Source: Larkinella soli (lineage in GTDB: Bacteria; Bacteroidota; Bacteroidia; Cytophagales; Spirosomataceae). From it: a DNA stretch of 64,000 nucleotides. Below the pieces are notes generated by a model that saw nothing but the letters and a program-made list of their open reading frames with translations, was not told the DNA's origin and did no database searches. Positions 35,534-44,301 of this stretch are shown in pieces. The translations under genes and the position numbers were made by a program. The stretch's first letter is position 1; every line of letters starts with the position of its first letter. The stretch is from positions 434,001-498,000 of the forward strand of contig NZ_QTJY01000001.1 in NCBI RefSeq assembly GCF_003703975.1. Direction: 5' to 3'.

Positions 35534-36160
35534 TTATTCGTTTCCGGTCAGACCGTACTGCTTGAGCACATCGGCCGGCGGGCCTTCCCATTGGTTGGGG
35601 GTGTTCCCCATGTAACCGATGTCCTTGATGCCCATCTGGCTGGTAAAAAAGCCGGTGGCCGTAAAACCACGCATCAGGTTGAAGAAAGATACGCCCTGGC
35701 TTACCTCCGGCGTCGCTTTTTCGGGATAGGCGATCAGCTCGACCATCTCGATCTGCTGGGCTTTCAGGCATTCGGCGAACTTCTTGCCGTAGCGTTTCAC
35801 CATCTGGTTGTCGAGCCAGCGGAGGCCGCCCCGGAAGGGCGTCTGGAGCCGCGGCTGGTCTTTCACCATGAACTCGATGAACGCCGGAACCCCGGCCTGC
35901 GAGGCACTCCCCGACCGGCTGTCGGCCGGAATGATGATGTCCGAAAGAACGGTCAGGGTCTGAAGCTCCTGCGGGGTGAAAAATTTCTCCGCCATCAGCT
36001 TCGCGTCGCGCTCGGCCTCAAATTTCTGACGGCCGCCCGGAATTTTCACCGGTTTGACGTCGGGGGGCGTCAGCGTCTCGGCAGCCGCGATCTGGGGGTT
36101 CAGGCCGGCCAGACCTAAGCTGCTCAGGGTTATGGTTTTAAGAGAATCTCTCCGTTTCAT
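35534..36160 (-). CDS. Gluconate 2-dehydrogenase subunit 3-family protein
   Basis: A 208-residue protein of the gluconate_2-dh3 family, the small hitch-hiker subunit that escorts a GMC flavoprotein through the Tat pathway. It has a twin-arginine-like start (MKRRDSLKTITLSSLG), then LSDIIIPADSRSGSASQAGVPAFIEFMV, typical of the family, and a late FFNLMRGFTATGFFTSQMG block. It begins 3 bases after the GMC gene stop, so they are co-translated as one complex. Confidence 0.92.
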   Translation of the reverse strand: MKRRDSLKTITLSSLGLAGLNPQIAAAETLTPPDVKPVKIPGGRQKFEAERDAKLMAEKFFTPQELQTLTVLSDIIIPADSRSGSASQAGVPAFIEFMVKDQPRLQTPFRGGLRWLDNQMVKRYGKKFAECLKAQQIEMVELIAYPEKATPEVSQGVSFFNLMRGFTATGFFTSQMGIKDIGYMGNTPNQWEGPPADVLKQYGLTGNE

Positions 36161-36163
36161 AGC

Positions 36164-37909
36164 TTAGATATTCTTCTGTTTAACCTGATCGATGATGTAA
36201 TCGGATACCCGCCAGGAGTTGGCCAGGATGGTCCAGGTCACGTTTTTATCGCCCTGTGAAGGGAATGCGGCCGCATCGACCACGAACAGGTTCTTGACGT
36301 CGTGAGCCTGCGAGTATTTGTTCAGCACCGAGTTTTTCGGGTCGCTGCCCATCCGGGCGGTACCGACTTCGTGGATGATCTTTCCGGGCGCTTCCAGACC
36401 GTAGTTGTTTTCCGGACCGGGTTTGTTGCCCATCGGCATCCCGCCCAGGGCATGAATGATCTCTTCGAAGGTATCCTGCATGTGCTTGGCCTGCTTGACC
36501 TCGGCATCCGACCATTTGTAGTTGAACCGCAGCGTCGGAATCCCGTACTTATCGACCGTGTTCGGGTCGATTTCGCAGTAGTTGCTCTCCAGAGGCACCG
36601 GCTCACCGCGACCGGCCATCCCGATGTAGGCGCCGTAGAACCGCCGGTAGTCATCTTTCAGACCCGCACCGTAGCCGCCGGCCGGTTTCATCTTGCCGTC
36701 GCGGCCTGCTACCTTGCCGTTCAGCCCTTCGATGCCCATCCCGAACCCGTACATCGGCATGCCCATACCGCCCCCGTACTCGATGTGGTAGCCGCGCGGG
36801 AAGTCGAGTTTGGAGTTGTCGAGCCACCAGGGGGTAAAGACGTGCATCCCGCCGACCCCGTCCTCGTTGTAGCGCTTGCGGTCCATCAACGCCGGGATAA
36901 ACGCACCCCGGGAAGCGCCAGTGGAGTCGTTCAGGTACTTGCCGACCACTCCGCTGGAGTTGGCCAGACCGTTGGGGAAGCGGGCTGATTTGGAATTCAG
37001 CAGCAGCCGGGCGGTTTCGCACGTACTGGCGGCCAGCACCACGACCTTGGCCTGCACGGTCTGCTCGGTCATCGAAACCGTATCGACGTAGGAAACGCCG
37101 GTCGACAACCCGGTTTTGGCGTCGGTCAGGACTTCGCGGGCCATGGCATTGTTGATCAGCGTGACCTTGCCGGTTTTCACGGCCGGAATACAGAGCACCG
37201 ACGAGGACGAAAAGTCGGCGTAGGCCTGACAGCCCCGGCCGCACTGGGCGCAGTAGAAACAGGCTCCGCGTTCGTTGTTGATGGTTTTGGTCAGGATCGA
37301 AAGCCGCGACGGTATCACCGGGATACCGATGTTCTTGCCGGCTTTTTTCAGCATCAGTTCGTGCAGTCGGGGTTTCGGGGGCGGCAGAAAGATACCGTCC
37401 GGTTCGTTCTTCAGACCTTCCTTTGAGCCGAATACCCCGATCAGTTTATCGACCTTGTCGTAGTACGGAGCAAAATCGTCGTAGCCGAGGGGCCAGTCTT
37501 CTCCGATACCGGTCATGGATTTGCGCTTGAAGTCGTCCGGGCCGAAACGCAGAGAAATACGGCCCCAGTGGTTGGTCCGTCCGCCGAGCATCCGCGAACG
37601 GAACCAGTGAAATTCGGTTCCTTTTACCGCTGAGTAAGGTTCACCTTCAATTTCCCATCCGCCGTAGGCTGCATCGAAATCACCGAAGGCGCGGGTGGTT
37701 CCGGCACCCCGACGGGGAGATTCGTACGGCCATTTCAGCTGGGTAATGTACTTGGGGTCGGCCGGGTCGTAATAGCCGCCTGCTTCGAGCAGGACAACGT
37801 TGGCCCCGGCCTTGGAAAGTTGATAAGCTGCCATTCCGCCCCCGGCTCCGGAGCCTATAATGGCAACATCATAAACCTTCGGAGCCTTTTTAATCTGAGG
37901 AATGTCCAT
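36164..37909 (-). CDS. GMC-family FAD-dependent dehydrogenase, large subunit
   Basis: A 581-residue flavoprotein starting MDIPQIKKAPKVYDVAIIG. The FAD dinucleotide motif is GSGAGGGMAAYQ. The GGRTNHWGR region and the C-terminal catalytic His/Asn blocks (HEVGTARMG, then NVTWTILANSW) are those of gluconate or glucoside-3-dehydrogenase-type GMC subunits. A cysteine cluster C217, C220, C223, C227 resembles the iron-sulfur site of FAD-dependent sugar dehydrogenases. The paired subunit 3 gene supports a periplasmic membrane-linked dehydrogenase. The usual cytochrome c subunit is not adjacent. An in-frame ATG at 37936 would add nine residues; 37909 fits the domain start. Confidence 0.92.
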   Translation of the reverse strand: MDIPQIKKAPKVYDVAIIGSGAGGGMAAYQLSKAGANVVLLEAGGYYDPADPKYITQLKWPYESPRRGAGTTRAFGDFDAAYGGWEIEGEPYSAVKGTEFHWFRSRMLGGRTNHWGRISLRFGPDDFKRKSMTGIGEDWPLGYDDFAPYYDKVDKLIGVFGSKEGLKNEPDGIFLPPPKPRLHELMLKKAGKNIGIPVIPSRLSILTKTINNERGACFYCAQCGRGCQAYADFSSSSVLCIPAVKTGKVTLINNAMAREVLTDAKTGLSTGVSYVDTVSMTEQTVQAKVVVLAASTCETARLLLNSKSARFPNGLANSSGVVGKYLNDSTGASRGAFIPALMDRKRYNEDGVGGMHVFTPWWLDNSKLDFPRGYHIEYGGGMGMPMYGFGMGIEGLNGKVAGRDGKMKPAGGYGAGLKDDYRRFYGAYIGMAGRGEPVPLESNYCEIDPNTVDKYGIPTLRFNYKWSDAEVKQAKHMQDTFEEIIHALGGMPMGNKPGPENNYGLEAPGKIIHEVGTARMGSDPKNSVLNKYSQAHDVKNLFVVDAAAFPSQGDKNVTWTILANSWRVSDYIIDQVKQKNI

Positions 37910-38101
37910 TGAATTAAGGTTTAGTGAGGAGATCACTGTTTTGTTACTATAAAGCAGCCTAAAAGTACTATGATTACCGCAAACAATCTATAGTTAAGGG
38001 CAGAATACAGCCGATTCCTCAAAAAGTCATGAGGTGGGGCCAAAACCGGATACGCCGGAAGTCCGGACGGACTTCAGGGGAAGAAAAGGAGGGGTGCGGT
38101 A

Positions 38102-39340
38102 TCAAATCCGCAGGAGTTTCTGCTCCAGCAGTCGTTTTTCGGGACCGGAGGTGGTCAGTTCCAGGGCCATCCGATAGTGCGGTCCGGCCCGGTCGGGCTG
38201 GCGGGTCTGTTCGTAGAGGTCACCCAGGACCGCGTGGTAATACTGATTTTTCTCCAGCCCCTGGATCTGAAGGACCGTGATCAGGGCTTCCATCGGCCCT
38301 TCGGCCCGGGCCAGGGCCACCGCCCGGTTCAGGGCCACGACGGGGGTCGGTTTCCTTTCCAGCAGTAGGTCGTAATACTGAAGAATAAGGGTCCAGTTGG
38401 TAGAGGCAAAATCCGGGGCTACGCAGTGCTGCATGGCGATGGCGGCCTCCAGATGGTACTCGGTCAGCTCCTCCCCTTCCGCCGACCGGGCCAGGTATTG
38501 CCTGCCGCGCTCGATCAGGTCGGGGTTCCAGCGGGTCCGGTCCTGATCTTCCAGCAGAATCACGTCGCCTTCGCCGGAGGTGCGGGCATCGAAGCGGGCG
38601 GCCTGAAAGCACATCAGGGCCAGCAGGGCACCGGCGGCCGGGGCGTCGGTGAGCGGGTGCCGGGTCAGAAGCAGGTTGAGCCGCATGGCCTCCGAACACA
38701 GGTCCTGGCGGATAAGCATGTCGGGATGGGACGAATTATAGCCCTCGTTGAATAACAGATACAGACTTTTCAGGACGGAGCGCAGCCGGGCCGGGAGCTG
38801 AGGGCCGGACGGCACTTCAAGCCGGATTTCGTCATTGCGGATTTTCTCTTTGGCCCGATAGAGCCGTTTGGTGATGGTTTCCTCGCCGGTCAGGAAGGCG
38901 CCGGCGATTTCCCGGACGCTCAGCCCGCAGAGGATTTTCAGGCACATCGTTACCTGCGCTTCAAAGGCCAGGGAAGGATGGCAGCAGGCAAACAGCATCC
39001 GGAGCTGGCTGTCCGTAATCTCCTCCTCGAAAAAATACCGCTCGAACATGGCTTCCTCCTCCCGGCTTTCCCGGGCCATTTCTCCGCTGATTTCCCGAAA
39101 CTGCTTTTCCCGCCGAAGCAGGTCCAAGGCCCGGTTTCGGGCCACCCGGTAGAGCCAGGCCGAGGGATGGTCCGGGATGCCGTTGAAGGGCCAGGTCCTG
39201 AGAGCCTGAACCATCGTATCCTGAACAATGTCCTCGGCCTGTTCGACCCGGTCGAACCCCAGCAGGCGGGTCAGCACGGATACGATCCGGCCCGCTTCGT
39301 GCCGAAACAGATGTGCGACCAGCTGAGTGGGTTCGGTCAT
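38102..39340 (-). CDS. ECF42-type RNA polymerase sigma factor
   Basis: A 412-residue sigma factor. Region 2 (about 10-75) reads VLTRLLGFDRVEQAEDIVQDTMVQALRTWP; region 4 (about 115-175) includes LSVREIAGAFLTGEETITKRLYRAKEKIR. The C-terminal about 240 residues are the helical TPR-like (DUF6596) extension characteristic of ECF42, which lacks an anti-sigma factor and may control activity itself. The DGPF/YCII partner lies immediately upstream, 2 bases away, which is the standard ECF42 arrangement. Targets are unknown, but in known cases include the DGPF gene itself. Confidence 0.93.
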   Translation of the reverse strand: MTEPTQLVAHLFRHEAGRIVSVLTRLLGFDRVEQAEDIVQDTMVQALRTWPFNGIPDHPSAWLYRVARNRALDLLRREKQFREISGEMARESREEEAMFERYFFEEEITDSQLRMLFACCHPSLAFEAQVTMCLKILCGLSVREIAGAFLTGEETITKRLYRAKEKIRNDEIRLEVPSGPQLPARLRSVLKSLYLLFNEGYNSSHPDMLIRQDLCSEAMRLNLLLTRHPLTDAPAAGALLALMCFQAARFDARTSGEGDVILLEDQDRTRWNPDLIERGRQYLARSAEGEELTEYHLEAAIAMQHCVAPDFASTNWTLILQYYDLLLERKPTPVVALNRAVALARAEGPMEALITVLQIQGLEKNQYYHAVLGDLYEQTRQPDRAGPHYRMALELTTSGPEKRLLEQKLLRI

Positions 39341-39342
39341 CT

Positions 39343-39699
39343 TCAGGCAAAATTCATGATCTGCCGGACTTCCACCGAATTACCCGGCCCCTCGAAATGC
39401 GGGCAGCCATGCGCCAGTGAAACCGCTTCGTCGAAGGATTCGGCCGTCATAACCAGGTAACCGCCGACGATTTCCTTGCCTTCGGTGTACGGCCCGTCGG
39501 TCACCACCTTACCTCCTTCGGTCATCACCTTCCCGCTCGGGAGCAGGGCTTCGGTTCCGATGAGTTTGCCCTGGGCCGCGATACCGCCGATCCATTGGTT
39601 CCATTTTTCAATTTCGGCCTGGATCTGTTCAGGCGATTTCTGGTTGAATTCGAGTTCGGCCGAGTTCGAACTGTGGAAGACGAGCATGAATTTTTCCAT
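39343..39699 (-). CDS. YCII-related DGPF-domain protein
   Basis: A 118-residue small cytoplasmic protein of the DGPF/YCII family. It shows MEKFMLVFHSSN at the start, the defining VTDGPYTEGKEIVGGY segment, and a C-terminal FEGPGNSVEVRQI strand. It precedes the ECF42 sigma gene by 2 bases in the same operon. DGPF proteins are almost always encoded with such sigma factors; their biochemical role is unknown. Confidence 0.92.
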   Translation of the reverse strand: MEKFMLVFHSSNSAELEFNQKSPEQIQAEIEKWNQWIGGIAAQGKLIGTEALLPSGKVMTEGGKVVTDGPYTEGKEIVGGYLVMTAESFDEAVSLAHGCPHFEGPGNSVEVRQIMNFA

Positions 39700-39797
39700 G
39701 ATAAACAGGTGGTTTGAAAGTGAACAAGTTGATTTTCCTCCTTAAGACGAACGGGGAAACGCAAACCGGACACGTAAATAAAAAAAATTTTATCCTG

Positions 39798-39805
39798 TAC
39801 CTTTG
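39798..39805 (+). promoter_or_regulatory. -7 box overlapping the tsaC start region
   Basis: TACCTTTG matches TAnnTTTG and ends 4 bases before the ATG at 39810. If used, transcription would begin at or next to the start codon, giving a leaderless or nearly leaderless mRNA. Confidence 0.45.
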
Positions 39806-39809
39806 CGGC

Positions 39810-40769
39810 ATGGCTGAAACCGGAACCCATATTGAAACCGCAAAGAAATTACTCGAAGCCGGGGAGGTGATCGGTATTCCGACCGAAACGGTATACGGTC
39901 TGGCCGGCAACGCCCTGGACCCGGAGGCCGTCCTGAAAATTTTCCGGGTTAAAAACCGGCCTTCCTTCGACCCGCTGATCGTGCACACGGATACGCTCGG
40001 GAAAGTGGAACAGTTCGTCAAAACCCTTCCTGACCCTGCCCGTCGGCTGGCGGACCGCTTCTGGCCGGGGCCGCTCACCCTGCTGCTTCCCAAAAAGCCG
40101 GTCATTCCCGATCTGGTGACCTCCGGGCTGGATCATGTAGCCGTTCGAATTCCCAACCATCCGCTGACCCTCCAGCTGCTGGCCCGTCTCGACTTTCCGC
40201 TGGCCGCTCCGAGCGCCAACCCGTTCGGATACATCAGCCCGACCGCGGCCGGCCATGTCGTCGACCAGCTCGGCGATCAGATCCCCTACGTACTCGACGG
40301 AGGCTCTTCTCAGGTCGGTATCGAATCCACGATCATCGGTTTTTCGGAAGGCGGCCCGGTCGTGTACCGGCTGGGAGGAATGTCGCTCGAACAGCTGGAA
40401 AAGGTGGTCGGGAAGGTGTCGGTTCGGAGCCATTCGACCTCCAACCCGAAGGCGCCGGGGATGCTCAGCAGTCACTACGCTCCACGCATCCCGGTGGTGC
40501 TTCAGACTCCGGAAGCGGCCCTGAAAGACCATCTGCCGGAGCGAATCGGCGTGCTGGCCTTCCGGCATATTTCGCCCCTGATCCCAGCCGAGCAGCAGCA
40601 GATTCTTTCCCCGGCGGGCGATGAAACCGAGGCCGCCCGTCATCTTTTTGCTGCCATGCGTTCGCTGGACGCAATGAACATAGACATTATCGTTGCAGAA
40701 TTGTTACCGGATATGGGACTGGGCCGCGCCGTCAACGACCGACTGCGCCGGGCCGCCGTGAAACTGTAA
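39810..40769 (+). CDS. tsaC: Threonylcarbamoyl-AMP synthase (Sua5/YrdC type)
   Basis: A 319-residue enzyme that makes L-threonylcarbamoyl-AMP for the universal t6A37 modification of ANN-decoding tRNAs. The YrdC domain (about 1-195) has IPTETVYGLAGNA, the FRVKNRP substrate motif and a PSANPFGYISPTAAGHV block. A C-terminal Sua5 domain (about 215-319) makes it the long Sua5 form, with the linker SNPKAPGMLSSHYAP. The ATG at 39810 (MAETGTHIETAK) is chosen over an upstream frame extension starting at 39714. The sterol-desaturase-family gene follows after 1 base. Confidence 0.93.
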   Translation: MAETGTHIETAKKLLEAGEVIGIPTETVYGLAGNALDPEAVLKIFRVKNRPSFDPLIVHTDTLGKVEQFVKTLPDPARRLADRFWPGPLTLLLPKKPVIPDLVTSGLDHVAVRIPNHPLTLQLLARLDFPLAAPSANPFGYISPTAAGHVVDQLGDQIPYVLDGGSSQVGIESTIIGFSEGGPVVYRLGGMSLEQLEKVVGKVSVRSHSTSNPKAPGMLSSHYAPRIPVVLQTPEAALKDHLPERIGVLAFRHISPLIPAEQQQILSPAGDETEAARHLFAAMRSLDAMNIDIIVAELLPDMGLGRAVNDRLRRAAVKL

Positions 40770-40770
40770 T

Positions 40771-41574
40771 ATGCCTGACTTCACTGAACCTGCGGTTTTC
40801 TGGTCGACCGCGTTTTTTCTCTTCTGCGGTATTTTCGGGCGGTATCTGTTGTTTGCCGCCGTATTTTACTGGGTATTCAAAGTGTCTTTCCGTCACCGGT
40901 TCGCCGAACGTGAGGTGCAGAACCGCCCCCGCCGGGCCGGGCAGGTGGGCAGGGAAATCGGCTGGTCGCTGCTGACCTCGCTCATTTTCACCGCTATCGG
41001 CATGGGCCTGGTGCTGGCCTGGCAGATGGGCCTAACCCGGATCTACCTGGACCTGGGCGACTACCCGCTGCTCTGGTATGTGGTGAGCATTCCGCTGGTG
41101 CTGTTCCTGCACGAGACGTACTATTACTGGCTGCACCGGTGGATGCACCGGCCGGGGGTATACCGGTGGCTCCACAAGACCCACCACGAAAGCATTACCA
41201 CCTCGGCCTGGACCTCATTTTCGTTTCACCCCCTGGAGAGCCTGCTTCAGGCGGTATTTATCCCGGCCATGGCGTTCCTGATGCCGCTGCACCTGTCGGC
41301 CATCGCCCTGATTCTCACCATCATGACCACCACCTCGGCCATCAACCACCTGAATACCGAAATCTACCCCCGGGATTTCAACAACCACTGGTTCGGCCGG
41401 TGGCTCATCGGCGCGACCCACCACAGCCTGCATCACTCCCAGTTCCGGTTCAACTACGGGCTGTACTTTACGTTCTGGGACAAGTGGATGAACACTGAAA
41501 GTCCGGATTTTATCAGACTGTTCCGGCAGAAGACCGGACCAAAAAAAGAAGCGAAGATCCCCTCGGATTCCTGA
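40771..41574 (+). CDS. Sterol desaturase / fatty acid hydroxylase family protein (second copy)
   Basis: A 267-residue membrane enzyme with four hydrophobic helices (about 10-38, 68-92, 102-122, 165-190) and the histidine clusters HRWMH, HKTHH and HHSLHH of the di-iron hydroxylase family. It differs clearly in sequence from the copy at 26126-26950. It starts 1 base after the tsaC stop, so it is translationally coupled to a tRNA-modification gene, a linkage without obvious functional logic. Substrate unknown. Confidence 0.88.
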   Translation: MPDFTEPAVFWSTAFFLFCGIFGRYLLFAAVFYWVFKVSFRHRFAEREVQNRPRRAGQVGREIGWSLLTSLIFTAIGMGLVLAWQMGLTRIYLDLGDYPLLWYVVSIPLVLFLHETYYYWLHRWMHRPGVYRWLHKTHHESITTSAWTSFSFHPLESLLQAVFIPAMAFLMPLHLSAIALILTIMTTTSAINHLNTEIYPRDFNNHWFGRWLIGATHHSLHHSQFRFNYGLYFTFWDKWMNTESPDFIRLFRQKTGPKKEAKIPSDS

Positions 41575-41636
41575 AAACCCGGTGGTTCCTCACTTCTTTC
41601 CGGACATACCGTTCCGGCATCACCTCAGCACTGGTT

Positions 41637-43844
41637 TCAGGCTACCCTGCCGGCCGGCAGTGGTTTTTCGGAAAAGTTATAGGAGGTTTTGGTAGCTGCT
41701 TTGGCGGGCGCCGGGCCGGACTTCCAGGTAGCCCCGGCCCGTTTTCCCGATGTCCCCTTGGATTTGAACTTCACCCTCGTCGGGCGGGCGGGCTCCAAGC
41801 CCGGGCTTGCCGCACGGCCGGATCGACGTGCCGGTGCCAGGGCCGGAGCCGCCGGGGCATCGGGAACCTCCGGTGCCTGCGGTGCAACCGGGGCGATGGC
41901 CGGTTCAGGCAGGTCGGCAACGACGGCCGGTTCCGCCGGAGAAGCCGGCTTCGGGGGGCGGGGCATATCAGCCGGGCTGTCATACCGTTTACCGTTGTAC
42001 CAGTAGGCCCCTTTTACCCCGGCCGGGGCCGGTTTCGGACTTTTCGGGACTTTGGCCGGGCGCGGGGTCGCGGGGGGCACGGGGGCGATGGCCGGAGCCG
42101 GTTCCGGGGCTTCGGGCGGTTCCGGCATTTCAAGCGTATCGATCCGGTTCAATTGCAGATGCAGCTGCTGCACCTCGTTCAGGTGCCGGGCCGATTCTTC
42201 GATAATCCGGGAGGCCCGTTCTGAAAAGGCGCCCATCGAGTCGTGCAGCACCCGCAGTTTTTCCTCCGTCAATTCCCGGAGTTTCTCATGCAGGCCGTTT
42301 ATTTCCCGCTCGTTCATTTGTTCGAGCCGTTTCTGGTTCATCGCAATCTCTTCCTCGACCTGCCGGAGTCGTTTCATTTCGGCGGCCGTCAGTCCGTTTT
42401 TACCCTGCCCGCGTTTCATTTCCAGCGTAGCGGCCTCCTGTAACTTTCGATCCATTTCGACCTGAATCCGGCGCATTTTCTCTACTTCCTGACGCATAAC
42501 CTGATCGGACCGCTTCATCGCTTCGTCCTGGAGCTTCATTTCCTGATCGAGCCGGGACAGGGGCACTTCCAGTTTCTGCAATTCACGGTCGAGCCGTTCC
42601 ATTTCCATTTCGTGCCGTTCCAGATTTACCCGAATCTGTTCCTCGACCTTCGGGTCCAGCGTGTCGTTCTCCACGGTAAGGATGACCTTTTTTCCGTTCG
42701 GGTCCGTTTCGATCCGGTAGGTTTCCCCTGTCTTCACTTCAATTTTCTCCGTGACCTGAATGGTGGTATCGCGATCGGTTCGCCGGGTACCGGACCCGGC
42801 CGGTTTGCGGACCTGCTGCCCCACCACCAGACCCGCGAAAAGGAGCAGGCAGACGGCAACGGCGATTCCGTTGCTGTTCAGAGCCGGTTTTTCCTCGGCG
42901 ATCCCGATCACGCGCTTTACCCGCTGGAGCAGCGACTGTCGGCGGGCTCCGAACGCCATGGCGAGGACCGGAGCCGACAGACTGGCCTGCCGGCGTTCCT
43001 CGATATGGACCAGCGCCTGCGCCAGACTCGTCCGGTCACCGCACAGCCGGATCGCCACGTCGTCGCAGCAGTGTTCGCGTTCCTCCCGCACCCGGGCCGA
43101 AAGCCACCAGGTGGCCGGATGGAAGAAAAAGACCACTTCCACGACGGACTGAAGGATATTGATCAGGTAGTCGTATCGGTAAATGTGGGCCAGTTCGTGG
43201 GCCAGAACGGCTTCCAGCTGCCGGGGAGACAGGCCGGTCAGCAGACCGACCGGAAGCAATACCACCGGTTTAAGCCAGCCGATGGTCATCGGAACCGGGA
43301 TTTCGGCGGACTCTATCAGCCGGACCGTTTTTGAAACGCCGAGGTCGGCGGCCAACTGTTTCAGGTAAGTCGACCAGGCTTCGGGAGCGGGCCGGACGCC
43401 CTGCCGGGTCAGGCGCTGGACCATCATCCACCCCCCGATGAGCCGGACCAGGAGCATACCGGCCCCCAGAATCCAGAACCCGACCACCAGCGGCAGATAC
43501 TGGTTGAAAAAGTGGTTGAGGCCGGAAAGCCAGGAGGTGGCCGAAGACGCCATTCCGGTTTCGGCCGCCTGCCAGACGAGGGCCACCCGGCGGCCATCCG
43601 GCATCATGGTCAGGCTCCGGCCGGGACTGTGACAGACAGCCATCGTTCCCAGAAAGAGCAGCATCTGAAGGGCCATAGCTCCCATCGCGATGGTATACCT
43701 CACGGCCGCAGGCCGGAACCGGGTCAGACGCAGCAGCAGGGCAGCCCCGAGCGTAAGGGCGGTTCCCTGCCAGATCGAGTGGAGGAGGGCCCATCCCAGG
43801 GCAACCACCATCGGCTCCGCGAAAAAGTCAGAAAATGTCGTCAT
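41637..43844 (-). CDS. BlaR1/MecR1-type M56 membrane metalloprotease with coiled-coil tail
   Basis: A 735-residue protein. The N-terminal half has membrane helices (about 12-38, 48-70, 117-141 and about 322-345) and the M56 zinc site HELAH at 216-220 with the downstream EREHCCDD. In BlaR1/MecR1 systems this protease, once triggered, leads to cleavage of the BlaI repressor. The usual extracytoplasmic penicillin-binding sensor is absent. Instead residues about 360-575 are a long charged coiled coil and residues about 580-735 are Pro/Ala-rich low-complexity sequence with basic patches. It lies 40 bases downstream of blaI in the same operon. The signal sensed is unknown. Confidence 0.9.
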   Translation of the reverse strand: MTTFSDFFAEPMVVALGWALLHSIWQGTALTLGAALLLRLTRFRPAAVRYTIAMGAMALQMLLFLGTMAVCHSPGRSLTMMPDGRRVALVWQAAETGMASSATSWLSGLNHFFNQYLPLVVGFWILGAGMLLVRLIGGWMMVQRLTRQGVRPAPEAWSTYLKQLAADLGVSKTVRLIESAEIPVPMTIGWLKPVVLLPVGLLTGLSPRQLEAVLAHELAHIYRYDYLINILQSVVEVVFFFHPATWWLSARVREEREHCCDDVAIRLCGDRTSLAQALVHIEERRQASLSAPVLAMAFGARRQSLLQRVKRVIGIAEEKPALNSNGIAVAVCLLLFAGLVVGQQVRKPAGSGTRRTDRDTTIQVTEKIEVKTGETYRIETDPNGKKVILTVENDTLDPKVEEQIRVNLERHEMEMERLDRELQKLEVPLSRLDQEMKLQDEAMKRSDQVMRQEVEKMRRIQVEMDRKLQEAATLEMKRGQGKNGLTAAEMKRLRQVEEEIAMNQKRLEQMNEREINGLHEKLRELTEEKLRVLHDSMGAFSERASRIIEESARHLNEVQQLHLQLNRIDTLEMPEPPEAPEPAPAIAPVPPATPRPAKVPKSPKPAPAGVKGAYWYNGKRYDSPADMPRPPKPASPAEPAVVADLPEPAIAPVAPQAPEVPDAPAAPALAPARRSGRAASPGLEPARPTRVKFKSKGTSGKRAGATWKSGPAPAKAATKTSYNFSEKPLPAGRVA

Positions 43845-43884
43845 AGCCTTGTTTTTTAAGGGCGGATCGGGGTTCGCCGGGCGG

Positions 43885-44244
43885 TTATTTCAATTGGTCG
43901 ATCAGTCGTTTCAGTTCATCGAGTTCCTGGGGGGTTGCCTTGCTGTTGCCCAGGGCCTGCATGACCAGCTTCATGGCCGATCCCCGGAAGGCGGTATCCA
44001 CAAACCGGTCGATCAGGTGCTTCTGCGTCTCCTCTTCACTCAGGAGAGCCTCATAAACGTGGTATCTCCCCTCCTCGGTACGGCTCAGGATTGCCTTCTC
44101 ATGCATGATCTGCATCAGTTTGAGGGTGGTGGTGTATCCCACCTCCTTCGCCTGGTTGAGCTGCTCGTTCACCTGGCGGACGGTGCTGGGACCTTTCTCC
44201 CAGAGTACCTGTAAAATTTCGAGTTCGGATTCGGTCGGTTTCAT
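43885..44244 (-). CDS. BlaI/MecI-family repressor
   Basis: A 119-residue winged-helix repressor starting MKPTESELEILQVLWEKG. It shows the family HTH (STVRQVNEQLNQAKEVGYTTTLKLMQIMHEK) and a C-terminal dimerisation helix (LIDRFVDTAFRGSAMKLVMQAL) that contains the usual protease-cleavage region. The ATG at 44244 is used; an upstream frame extension to 44298 is not needed. It is followed by the M56 gene. Three near-identical palindromes lie upstream and overlap its promoter, so it should repress its own operon. Confidence 0.93.
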   Translation of the reverse strand: MKPTESELEILQVLWEKGPSTVRQVNEQLNQAKEVGYTTTLKLMQIMHEKAILSRTEEGRYHVYEALLSEEETQKHLIDRFVDTAFRGSAMKLVMQALGNSKATPQELDELKRLIDQLK

Positions 44245-44301
44245 AATCGGACTGGAAGTAACCTGATGTTGTTCAACGGTTCGGACGCGGCCTGTCAAGC
44301 A

